The position numbers and the translations under genes are program-made. From contig LNGK01000011.1 in assembly GCA_001510575.1 (NCBI GenBank), positions 1-64,000 of the forward strand: a DNA stretch of 64,000 nucleotides, in the 5' to 3' direction. The stretch's first letter is position 1. Every line of letters begins with the position of its first letter. Positions 1 through 9,339 of the stretch are shown piece by piece. Under the pieces are notes generated by a model, which ran no database searches, was not told the DNA's origin, and saw nothing but the letters and a program-made list of their open reading frames with translations. The DNA is from Knoxdaviesia capensis. Taxonomy: Eukaryota > Ascomycota > Sordariomycetes > Microascales > Gondwanamycetaceae.

Positions 1-344
1 GTTCCGAGTAGATACGTCGCTTAGCTCGTTCTAAAGCTAATACTTAGCTATAGTTAGGTAGTACGCTTACTATCGAAGACGTATAAGAGCTTATTATATA
101 GCGGAAAGAGGATAAGGAGGTATAAGGAGTATAAGTAGTTAAGGTAATAGAAAAACGGCTATATAGACGTTTTAAGCGTATTATTACCGAAACGGTACTT
201 ATAATACGGAAATAATATACTATAAGTAAACTCGATTTACTACTTATCTATAAGATAGGAAAGAAACTAAAATAGTTAAAGAGATAGGTAGTTATAGTTA
301 AAATAAGATCTATAGTTAGAAATAAGGAGAGTGGTTTATTTTAG

Positions 345-397
345 TGATTGGTTCATCTTGGTGTAGAGCACCCACTTTAGTGGGTGCGTGGCACGGG
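345..397. mobile_element. Relic end of a related TIR element
   Basis: Read in reverse complement, this piece begins CCCGTGCCACGC next to a TA and contains a 20-base near-palindrome (368-387). This is the same plan as the right end of the 3746-4130 element (CTCGTGCCACGC plus a palindrome with the same TTTA centre). It retains CpA and TpG inside RIP-mutated DNA. Only one end is visible. Confidence 0.45.
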
Positions 398-481
398 TAA
401 TACTTACGAAATAAAAATTTAAAATATAATATAGTACCTATATTAAATAATAATACTATATTTATATCTAAAGATAAGAAA

Positions 482-1440
482 ATAATAATTCTTTATTATA
501 TAGATAATATAGTTATCGTTCGTCTAGACACTAAGTTAATAAATAATCTAATAAATAACTTATCTAAAGATATTATAACTAAGTACTTACGAGAGATCTC
601 TTCCTTTTTAGGAATTAATTATACTATAAATAATTCTTATTTAGAATTAAACTATTATTAATATCTAGATAAGTTATTTAATAAATTTAATCTATATTAG
701 AATAAATATAATAATTATAAAAATATAAAACTAACTAATACGCTAATAGTTAAATAACCTAAAGCTATCAGTTAATATAAAAATTACTTCTAATAATAAA
801 AAAGAGATATATATATATATAATAAATTAGTTCTTTACTATATCTAAGTGCTAGAACTATAATTAATATAGCTTATTTAGTTAATTAATTATATAAGTAT
901 ATAAAGAATCATAATAAGTCTTAATTTATAGCTTTAAATCCGCTATAGGGATATTTATTAAGGACTAAGAAATTAATATATAATACTAAAGACCTCTATA
1001 ATAATAGCTCTAATATTAATTATCTTAATATTATAGGTTCTTCTAATACTAACTAGGCTAGTAATATTAATATAAAAGTTAGTATTACTAACTATATCTT
1101 TACTATTAGTAGTAACCCTATATTATAGGCTTCTAGTACTTAGAAAGCTATAGTGTTATCTAGTACCGAAGCTAGATATATAACTCAAAAAGCTATTAAA
1201 GAAGTAATATTCCCTAATTATACTATAGAATTATTAATAGATGTATTTACTAATAATATTATTAATATTATTAATATTATTAATATACTTTTAATATATA
1301 AAGATAATATATTAGCTATTAAATTAGCTAATAATCTAGAATTCTATAAAAGAATAAATTATATCGATATTAATTATTATAACGTTAGAAGTAGTATTAA
1401 AAGAAGAAATATCACTTTAATATATATATTCGAAGGATAA
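482..1440 (+). pseudogene. Ty1/Copia retrotransposon polymerase relic (RT and RNase H), RIP-killed
   Basis: Two reading-frame pieces match the reverse transcriptase/RNase H part of Copia polyproteins. Bases 482-661 encode 59 residues with a degenerate catalytic box (YIDN in place of YVDD), then LSKD, then EISSFLGI, in the family's order. Bases about 990-1440 carry the RNase H region: LSSTEARYI at the start of the 1153-1440 open frame corresponds to the usual SSTEAEYIA motif, followed by an IDINYYNVR segment that matches the IDIRYHFIRE end of Copia RNase H. Upstream of 1153 the frame is broken by TAG codons exactly where the family has Trp or Gln. The two parts lie in different frames, so at least one frameshift separates them. 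The element is dead; integrase and both LTRs were not identified. Confidence 0.8.
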
Positions 1441-1639
1441 TACGGCTAATAGCTTTAGTAAAGTATTGGGCCGGAATAAATTCTTATTATTTAGAGATAG
1501 ACTAAATTATATATATATGTATATATAAGCTAATATTAATGTAATAAGGAGTTATAGGCCTTATACACGATATAATAATAATAAATAATAATAAATAACT
1601 AAACTATATATTAATTAAGAAGTATATATTTTATAGGGG

Positions 1640-2860
1640 GTATAAAGGCTATAAGGAATAATAAAATAAATAATAATATAATAAATAATAATAAATAATA
1701 GTAAATAATAATAATAAATAACTATAACTAATATTTAGTAAGACGTTACTAAATAAATATAGTATAATAATAAATATAAGTTTCTATACTAGTAACTATT
1801 ATATACTAAGAACCCTATTATATATAGTATAAATACCTATATATACCTACTAATAATATAAGTAAATACGTTATCGTATTACTACTATATAATACGCTAT
1901 TATATAATTAAGATATTAGAAAATCTTCCCTCTTATATATAATAATATATATACTATTATAAGTATTAATAACCTAATACTTCTATTAATCCTACTATTA
2001 TCTAATAATTATTTATTAATATAATTATTCGATAATTATTACTTTAAATATCAAATGCTATTATACTAATATATTCTATAACCCCTCCTACTATTCTATC
2101 TATTTGAACTTCCCTATAAATGCTACCGTAGCCTATATTATATTAATATTATATAGAGATTCTAGGGTCTTCTAAGCTTTAAAGGGACTAAAGATATTAG
2201 AAAGTTAGATAAGGGGTCTATCTTTAAAAGGGCTTAAGTTTTATCTTCTTTTTAATTATTAGTTCAATTATTATATAATTCTATATTAGATAATATAGTA
2301 TTAATAACGCCTTCCTTTATAAGAAGGGCTTCTACTCTTATAGCCTCAAGCTTATAGTTACTTAAGCCTTTAAGCTTTTAAATTTAGTATTTCTAAGAAT
2401 TCATTTTAATATAGAATATTAATAGTATATATAGTATAATATTCGATTCGACAGGTATTTATTAAGTATTTAATAAAAGAAATAGATATTTTAATAAAAT
2501 ATTAATAGAATTTAATAGAATAAATAAGTATCTAATAAAAGAAGTAAATATATTATTAATAGTTATAATAGTATATATATATATATTATTAGATATAAGA
2601 GGAAAGACTTTTTATAATATCTTAGTTATATAATTGCGTATTATATAGTAGTTATACGATAACGTATTTACTTCTATTATTAATAGATATATATATACTT
2701 ATACTATATATAGCGGGGTGACTAATAAGTAATAGTTACTAGTATAGGAATCTATTATTATTATTATACTATATTTTTTATAGCGTCTTACTATATTAGT
2801 TATAGTTATTTATTATTATTTATTTTATTATTCCTTTTAACCTTTATATATATATATTAT
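1640..2860. repeat. Long imperfect inverted repeat pair
   Basis: The stretch at about 1641-1945 reappears in reverse complement at about 2585-2860. Shared anchors include AAATACGTTATCG (near 1863, reverse complement near 2656-2670), CTATACTAGTAACTATTA (near 1784, reverse complement near 2731) and the AGACG..ACT segment near 1741 and 2785. Both arms are heavily TA-mutated. They could be terminal inverted repeats of a DNA transposon or LTRs of two elements inserted in opposite orientation; no coding sequence survives between them. Confidence 0.65.
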
Positions 2861-3175
2861 TATAACTTTTAATAAATAAATACTTCTATTAATCCTATTA
2901 TTATCTAATAATTCTTTATTTATCTAATTATTTAATAATTATTACTTTATATACTAATTACTATTATACTAATATATTCTATAACCCCTCTTATTATTCT
3001 ATCTATTCTAACTTCCTTATAAATGCTACCGTAACTTATATTATATTAATAGAGTGGGTTATAGAATATATTAATATAATAGTATTTGATTTATTATATA
3101 AGAACTAGCTAATAATTAAATTAATAGATAGTAATTAGATAATAATTAAATTAATAAAAGTACTTTAATAATAGT
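1978..3175. repeat. Repeated 170-base module: direct copy plus a nearby inverted copy
   Basis: The sequence at about 1978-2150 (starting AATACTTCTATTAATCCTA, containing TATTCTATAACCCCTC and AAATGCTACCGTA) recurs in direct orientation at about 2878-3045. Part of it recurs inverted at about 3050-3175 (GTGGGTTATAGAATATATT and onward). Together with the long inverted repeat this indicates nested or rearranged copies of one repeat family, all RIP-mutated. Confidence 0.6.
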
Positions 3176-3275
3176 AATATTATTATTATTCTTAGTTAAT
3201 TATATATATACTATTAAATATTAGATATAAGAATATCTTATTATTATATTTATATAACGTAATAACTTTAATTAA

Positions 3276-3308
<33 letters not shown>

Positions 3309-3411
3309 ACGGGCCTCTTAATAACTAGTAGTTATTAATATATAATTTTATATTCTTTAATTTAATTAATAAAAAAAAATTATATTATATATATTTAATA
3401 ACGTCTTATTA

Positions 3412-3497
<86 letters not shown>
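3412..3497. repeat. (AAT)n microsatellite, about 28 units
   Basis: An uninterrupted AAT trinucleotide run of roughly 86 bases within the RIP block. It is probably an expansion of the TA/AAT-rich sequence left by RIP. No gene overlaps it. Confidence 0.95.
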
Positions 3498-3745
3498 GAT
3501 ATATATACTTATTATATTATATATACTTAATTACGTTTTATTAAATTAATAAAGCACTACTTTTAGTAGGCCTCGTTAGAAAGTAAAAAATACGGCGTAG
3601 TAATAATATAAGTAAAGGGAGGGAGTGCCCGACTTCTTAAAAATATTAAAAACTCGGATATACTATATTTTTATTTAATATCAATCGAAAAGAAGGACCG
3701 TTCTATAAGTATATGCGGCAGTGGGTTGCATATAGCTACCAACTA

Positions 3746-4130
3746 CTCGTGCCACGCCCCACTTATCTGGTCCACTCTACGTAAAGATGGTGCTCATCAG
3801 CAATGTTGCCAGCTCACCAATGTTGCCAATGCACCAATGTTAGTAAAAACCCCTTCTTCAACAATCACTATAACAGCGAAATCTCGCGCAACTTACGAGA
3901 TAGACATTTGAGGGTTAGCTAAATAGAAGCGTATAGCCTCTTAGAGTCGACGTTTAGTAGATATAATTAATAGGAATTTTATAGAATAAGATATAAATTA
4001 TTTTCGAATGTGGTGATAGTTGAAGAGGGTTTTTTTTAATAATTTTGGTGTATTGGCAACATTGCTGATGAGCACCATCTTTAGATGGTGCGCTCGTAGA
4101 GTGGACCAGATAAGTGGGGCGTGGCACGAG
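3746..4130. mobile_element. Short TIR element (MITE-like) with TA target duplication
   Basis: The ends are inverted copies of each other. Including the flanking TA, 3744-3781 is a perfect 38-base inverted match to 4095-4132, and similarity continues imperfectly inward for about 100 bases on each side (shared words GATGGTGCTCATCAG, CAATGTTGCCA, CTTCAACNATCAC). The dinucleotide TA flanks both termini, as expected for Tc1/mariner/pogo-type insertion. The right arm carries a 20-base near-palindrome at 4072-4091; the left arm lacks 11 bases of it. The interior has no transposase, so the element would be non-autonomous. Unlike the neighbouring block, its arms keep CpA and TpG, so they were little touched by RIP. 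Confidence 0.75.
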
Positions 4131-4134
4131 TACC

Positions 4135-4519
4135 TTACTGCTTGCTCTGTGAGCATGTTCATATTTTACATTGTGGCGTAGTGGTCTATGTGGTCGCCAT
4201 AGTATATCCTCTTCTTTCTTTAGAGAGAATTCTTTCCTTTTTCTTTCTTCATTCTATCTTTTATCTTTCTTCCTTTTCTCTTCCTCTTTCATTGCTATTC
4301 CTTATCTATCTTAATATCCTCGGTATGTTTCTTCTAATTATAATATATAGACTTATCTACATTCACAACATATTCCAACTTCTGTTATGATTATTTCCAA
4401 ATTTAATCTGTCAATCCACTGATATCATTCTCGTGATGATAATTTAACTATCTTTTATGATTCCTAATAAGAGCAGTTCTTAATATTCTTCTTATTTAGA
4501 GACATACTCCATTACTAAC
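4135..4519 (+). promoter_or_regulatory. sen34 upstream region
   Basis: This gap between the TIR element and sen34 has a CT-rich tract at about 4205-4290 on the coding strand, which is common before fungal start codons. An open frame crosses it (4121-4390), but its Phe/Leu/Ser-rich product only reflects the CT tract. No defined motif is claimed. Confidence 0.4.
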
Positions 4520-4567
4520 TTGTATCCCCTTTGTCTGCTCTTGATGCAATTTCAGGTGACTACGGAA

Positions 4568-5428
4568 ATGGATTCTCAAGGCCGTTATATTCGAATATCT
4601 CAGATTGGTGAGCACTTTCTTATCTTTGATCCCAAGGATGCCTCTCGTTTGAGACGCAGTCATGGAATATGCGCCGTTCCCATTGGCACAACCCCACAGA
4701 ATCCTGGCCAGAACATATTTCAGAGCCTGCCACTAGAGCTTTCACCAGCAGAAACCGAAACCCTTGTCGCGGTTGGCGCGGCCAGAATCTTTGATGAGGG
4801 GCCGATTCACCTGATTGCTCTGCAGCATCTATCACCGGAGCGTCGCCGAATCGTGACACAGAGCACGCGGTATCGTCGAAAGCTGCACGAAGATGCGCTA
4901 GTTGAAGAAGACAGAATGAGGCGACAGGAATTTGAAGAGAAAAACCCCCTCATCAGTCGAACGCCCACACCAAGCGCACCACCAGAGCAGGCCCGGGAGA
5001 CGCTTGGGAATTTGAGATCGATGGTTCCATTGCCGTCTCAGCAAGTGGGCCTTGCTGGAGTTACGTCAGGTACTAGTCGAAATCTTCTTCCGGTGGAAGC
5101 TGGTCGCCCGGAATGTCCCGAAATATTGCCAACAGGCCAGACTAGAAATCTCCATCGATTTCTCAGTTCACTTGGCTACTTTTTGACACCAGGAATCCGA
5201 TTTGGAGCACAGTACAGTGTATATCCAGGTGATCCTTTGCGGTTTCATGCTCACTTCATAGCCAATCATTATCAGTGGTCCTCTCCGATCCCTATTATGG
5301 ATTTGATTGGTAGTGGGCGCCTTGGAACTGCTGTTAAGAAGGGATTTCTGATAGGCGGTTCTCAAGATTCAAGTGAACTTGAAGACGGATTGGAGAGGGC
5401 TTTCACTGTTGAATGGGCTGGTATGTAA
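4568..5428 (+). CDS. sen34: tRNA-splicing endonuclease catalytic subunit Sen34
   Basis: Sen34 is the subunit of the heterotetrameric tRNA endonuclease that cleaves the 3' splice site of intron-containing pre-tRNAs. The N-terminal part shows the family's GEHFLIFDP, RRSHGICAVPIGTTPQ and PLELSP stretch. The C-terminal nuclease fold holds the catalytic set: Tyr in YPGDPLRFH (codon 5222-5224), His in RFHAHF and Lys in GRLGTAVKKGFLIGG. A charged, Pro-rich linker separates the two parts, as is usual. One exon. The open frame runs back to 4520, but I chose the Met at 4568 because family members start a few residues before the ISxIGxHFLIF segment; the result is 286 aa, a normal length. The gene lies only about 440 bases from the TIR element. 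Its 3' end converges with the Asi-like gene. Confidence 0.9.
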   Translation: MDSQGRYIRISQIGEHFLIFDPKDASRLRRSHGICAVPIGTTPQNPGQNIFQSLPLELSPAETETLVAVGAARIFDEGPIHLIALQHLSPERRRIVTQSTRYRRKLHEDALVEEDRMRRQEFEEKNPLISRTPTPSAPPEQARETLGNLRSMVPLPSQQVGLAGVTSGTSRNLLPVEAGRPECPEILPTGQTRNLHRFLSSLGYFLTPGIRFGAQYSVYPGDPLRFHAHFIANHYQWSSPIPIMDLIGSGRLGTAVKKGFLIGGSQDSSELEDGLERAFTVEWAGM

Positions 5429-5665
5429 AATATTGGCGCTGTACTCAAAGTCGCCTTGATTAGATCTGGCTCTTCATCACATGATCGCTGTGTTTCCTAT
5501 CATTATATTTCTCGTGATAATCTGTAATGCTCCACATACAAGTATACCGGAAATACGCGGATGACACATATGTGTGGCATCTAGTAGCCAAGACAGCTAG
5601 CAAACTAGTGAGAGGCTGCTAATAAAATAACGAATTGTCATGCTGAACACGTAAAACTACAATCG

Positions 5666-8488
5666 CTAAGGGACATAAACACGGCTGAAACTGCTGACCT
5701 CCCGTCGACAGCAGACACATCTATCAAAATTGTTCATCGCCAAAGACACCCTGCACTCGTCGCAAAGGCTGAGGCACCGACAAGGCCAAATGATGATGGT
5801 CCTTGGGGAGAATTGGCATATGACACACTGAGGACCACCGGTCCCTAGGCCTTCTGGGCCACGCTCCCGGGCCTCCACCGGCTCGTCATTCGTAGAAGGG
5901 CGGGCCTGTCGGCGGAGTTGCAGGATCTGTTCTAAGAGGTCTGCCTCTTCTGAATCAGACATCTTCGACGATCGTTGAGAAACAAGCTGCTGCTGAAGAG
6001 CTGGTTTGTGCGACGTCAATAGAGAGGCACGGCGTAGCTGCCTGACAGTTTGATATTGAGATCGTGTCATCACTCTGGAGCTTGTGAGATGGGTGGCCAA
6101 GACTCTGGCCTCCTCACGCTCGTCCGAGTTGGCGGGGTCAAGCAATCTTGCCAAGTCATTCGTGCTGAGTGGAAGATCTGTAATAGGCGTGACTTCACGG
6201 GATATCATAGGGGAATGCTTGGTTGGTGTTCGCTGAGAGTCATCATCACCACCATCATCATCCTCCCAACCCGAGGTCTCTCCTCTTTCTGACGAATCCA
6301 CCGACACAACGCTAGTGATATCCAAGTCGTCTTCATCCCCAGGCTCGAAGTCGCCACTTCCGTCCACAATTCCCCAAGACCCTCCACTGAGCCAGCGACG
6401 ATACAGCCTCGAGTCAAGCTCAGCCTCGTCGGGATCGCCGGATTGCTCAGAAGCCATGGCACGACGCAATTCTTCTTCAACATCGACAAGATCGGTGAGA
6501 TTGGCATATTTACGCCCCCCCCTCCTCAATTTCACTCGCAGAGTTGATTTGTCGTTCTTGGCCGAGGTCGATTCGTTGCGCTGTGCTAGCCATACCAACC
6601 ATCGTGGTTGCCAGCGACGTCGGAAGATGCTCAAGATTTTGAGGAAAGACAGAGCCCAGACGCGAATAAGGATGCGTTGTATCTGCAGGAGAAATTCTAC
6701 CGCAACAAGCCATCCGCCTCTTCTGTCAATAACGCCGACTGCATCCCTCGACACCTTGGCCCCGGTCCCTGATGTGTGAATGCTTTGTGCCGCTCTCTCT
6801 CGAGTATATCCATTTGACATCCCATTCACGCGGCTATGCTGAATTGGAACAGCACCCATAGCACCAATGGGATCGTAGCGACTATCGGGGAGGATCATTC
6901 CCCGAAGTTGAGACCGCAGGTCTTCGACTTCTTTCAATCTCTGATCTTCTAACCAGGTCTGCGATTTCAAGGCCACGTCACCATCTTCATTCAAGTACAC
7001 TGCCTCGCTGGCGATATTGATGACGGCAAAACCAGTTCGGAGTAGCGCGGTGTAGAAGTCCATCTCTCCACTGATACGGAGTTCGGATAGGGTCAAGGTT
7101 GATTGCAGATTTTCGCTGGCCAAAGATAAGCGCTGCCGCCAGGACAACCCGTCTGCAGATCGAGGTGGTGAGGATGCCGACAAAGTCAGGGCAAGAGCAT
7201 AGATGACGAAACAAGCGATGATGCCCGCAATCACAAGAATATGAGGCAAGAAGCCAAGAAGGGACACAGTTGGAAAGCGCAAGAGACCCTGTCGAGCAAC
7301 ATCTTCAGTGGAAAACGTAAATGCGCTCCACGCGATAGTGGAAATGAAGCACATGCCCCAAAAGCCAGTATTGATGAGGCGGGCCTTTGCTTGGATGTTG
7401 AAGACACCAATGACATGGCTAGAAATATGGTTCATCGTAGAAAACATAGCAAACAGGAGGACTTCAGGCGGGGTATTGACTCGTTTTAAGATCATCGACC
7501 GGGTTATTGGTGTGTCGAGGGAAAACTTTGGAGTGGCGGATGCTGATGCAGAACCTATCAGCATTCCCAAGCCGAGTTGGCCTCCGATTGCAGACTCAGC
7601 TTCCGCAAAGGCCAACGAGTGCTCAAAGAGTGATATTCCAGTCTCGGAGGAAACGGGGGTGCCTTGTACGGCACATGATATGGTTTCGAGGAAGTGACTG
7701 AGGCAAAAGGTCCCGAACAAAGGCCACAAGAGCGATAAAGATCCATGAAGGTCGGTTTGGCGATTTGAGCTGGGAATCATGTGCGCAGCTTCACAGGACG
7801 CATGGTCGGAGGCGCCGAGCAGCATGGCCGAACTGAAGGAATTGAGCAGTGGGTTGGGAAAGGCAAACGCAACCTCGGATGTCTTCGAAGGATCCCCCCA
7901 TCGGAGCTGGGCGAAGTTGGGGGACGTCTGGCACTGAATAGATTGAAGAATGCGGTGAGCCTGGACAATCAGAAGAACGATCGGAGCTAAACGAAGCAAC
8001 AACCGGGAGTGCCAGGTAATGCGAAGTCGACGTCGTGTAGTGGCAAGGATATGTGCCCGGTTCAAAATGATGGCCATGGCCACACAGCTAAGTGCCCATT
8101 TGCTCGTGGCATAGCCGAGGAGGCTACCCAGTCCCCGTGTTTGGTCCACCGTCAACCTCGAGGCCGCCCCGACGGGGTCCGGAATTTGCGAAGCTTGTGT
8201 GATGAAAGAAGAAGCGAGAGAGACCCGCCCGGATTCCTGGGAAAGCGTGGTCGCCAGTTGGGCGGAAGTGCTGTCCGGTGAACCATTTGGGCCGAGGCCC
8301 TCAAAATATTCCGTGAAAGCAGCAAGGATATTCAGTTTTCGCACCATTCGAGGCCCTGCCCAAACGATATCTTCCAGAGACGGTGCGAATCGCGACACAT
8401 TGACTTTGAGCTGCTGTGCTGTCCATGCTGTTAGGTTGTGCCACATTCCAACTGGAGCTTCCTCCAGGGAATGCGCATTAGAACTCAT
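5666..8488 (-). CDS. Asi1/Asi3-like RING ubiquitin ligase, polytopic membrane protein
   Basis: A single-exon 940-aa protein. About five hydrophobic segments lie in the first half (near residues 131-149, 163-182, 250-273, 373-392 and 408-436). A long acidic, Ser-rich hydrophilic region follows, and a C-terminal RING begins at residue 888 with Cys pairs in CVIC, CRC, CDEC and CVCC, plus the IIIWPCRCLSLCDECR signature, ending within a few residues of the C-terminus. Five membrane segments plus an extreme C-terminal RING of this type is the layout of yeast Asi1 and Asi3, which work in inner-nuclear-membrane-associated degradation and SPS amino-acid signalling. Membrane topology and RING family are read from sequence; nuclear-envelope location and substrates are inference. 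The stop lies 237 bases from the sen34 stop (convergent). Confidence 0.8.
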   Translation of the reverse strand: MSSNAHSLEEAPVGMWHNLTAWTAQQLKVNVSRFAPSLEDIVWAGPRMVRKLNILAAFTEYFEGLGPNGSPDSTSAQLATTLSQESGRVSLASSFITQASQIPDPVGAASRLTVDQTRGLGSLLGYATSKWALSCVAMAIILNRAHILATTRRRLRITWHSRLLLRLAPIVLLIVQAHRILQSIQCQTSPNFAQLRWGDPSKTSEVAFAFPNPLLNSFSSAMLLGASDHASCEAAHMIPSSNRQTDLHGSLSLLWPLFGTFCLSHFLETISCAVQGTPVSSETGISLFEHSLAFAEAESAIGGQLGLGMLIGSASASATPKFSLDTPITRSMILKRVNTPPEVLLFAMFSTMNHISSHVIGVFNIQAKARLINTGFWGMCFISTIAWSAFTFSTEDVARQGLLRFPTVSLLGFLPHILVIAGIIACFVIYALALTLSASSPPRSADGLSWRQRLSLASENLQSTLTLSELRISGEMDFYTALLRTGFAVINIASEAVYLNEDGDVALKSQTWLEDQRLKEVEDLRSQLRGMILPDSRYDPIGAMGAVPIQHSRVNGMSNGYTRERAAQSIHTSGTGAKVSRDAVGVIDRRGGWLVAVEFLLQIQRILIRVWALSFLKILSIFRRRWQPRWLVWLAQRNESTSAKNDKSTLRVKLRRGGRKYANLTDLVDVEEELRRAMASEQSGDPDEAELDSRLYRRWLSGGSWGIVDGSGDFEPGDEDDLDITSVVSVDSSERGETSGWEDDDGGDDDSQRTPTKHSPMISREVTPITDLPLSTNDLARLLDPANSDEREEARVLATHLTSSRVMTRSQYQTVRQLRRASLLTSHKPALQQQLVSQRSSKMSDSEEADLLEQILQLRRQARPSTNDEPVEARERGPEGLGTGGPQCVICQFSPRTIIIWPCRCLSLCDECRVSLAMNNFDRCVCCRREVSSFSRVYVP

Positions 8489-9339
8489 GGTGAATGCTAA
8501 CAGGGAATGAGAACATGATATAATGATCAGTAAATTTCATGTTTGGGGTTACTGAGGACAGAGAGGAATAGACGATTATTGCCTTTTAAGAGAGAGAGAG
8601 AGAGAGGGGGGGACCTTAGGGAAGATAATAAGGATGGAAGGCTTGATTCATAAATCATCAATTTAGATACTAGGTAGCAAGTGTTATCTTATCTACATAA
8701 TATCACCTCTGATATAGTAAAAAATAGATATTTATTAATTAGTAGATAGTATATCGAGCATACTTTAGAATATACTATGTAGTAGACTAAATACTACTTT
8801 AGCTTATTAACTATATACTATAGTTTTTTTTAATAAAAAATACACTAATATAATCTAATATAACTTATAAGCTAGATATAGAAAAGTCTAGTATATATAA
8901 TTTACTATAAATTACTATAAATTACTATAATTAACTATAATTTATTTATCTAACTTTTAGATTATATATATCTAAAGAAATTAAAGCTCTTATTATTATA
9001 TTATTATATACTATATTAAATAAATCGAAATTTATAAATTTATATAACTATTAAATAATAGTTATAAGCTATATAATTTAATTTAATTCTTTTAAAAAAT
9101 ATATATATATATATATATCGTTATCATACTATTTAGAATTTACTTACTATCTATATCAGGTATATTTTCTACTAATAGACCTTTTAAAGCATACTCTAAA
9201 TCCCTTTATCTAAATCCCTTAAGCTCCCCGCTAAGTAACCCTTATCACTCTAAATTATCACAGCTAACACTCGCTCTCCTATAATCGACTGAGAAGCACG
9301 ACAAGAACACACTAGCCAGATGCTCTCAGTGTCGATATC
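8489..9339. other. Divergent promoter region with AT-rich, RIP-like island
   Basis: This is the shared upstream region of the Asi-like gene and fig4. A (GA)n/poly-G tract lies at about 8591-8613. From about 8660 to 9130 the sequence is extremely AT-rich with many TA steps and a tandem AAATTACTAT repeat near 8908-8940. It resembles the RIP block at the left edge and may be a remnant of a repeat. No gene seen. Confidence 0.6.

Larger units (their letters stand above)
1..3740. repeat. RIP-degenerated AT-rich repeat block
   Basis: Nearly the whole stretch is built from TA-rich words. In the first 330 bases CpA and TpG are practically absent while CpG survives (for example around 17-30 and 70-80), the dinucleotide pattern left by repeat-induced point mutation acting on CpA. 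No intact gene is present. Within it I can recognise a Copia polymerase relic, a pair of long imperfect inverted repeats, a repeated 170-base module and an AAT microsatellite, listed separately. The block changes abruptly to normal base composition after about 4130, just before sen34. It could be a subtelomeric or pericentromeric edge or an isolated transposon island; the window does not show which. Confidence 0.9.

Noticed and set aside
3726..3911. 61-codon frame at the left arm of the TIR element
   Set aside because: It lies entirely across an inverted repeat with no transposase features.
4121..4390. 89-codon frame upstream of sen34
   Set aside because: A hydrophobic product that only reflects a CT-rich promoter tract; it starts inside the TIR element end.
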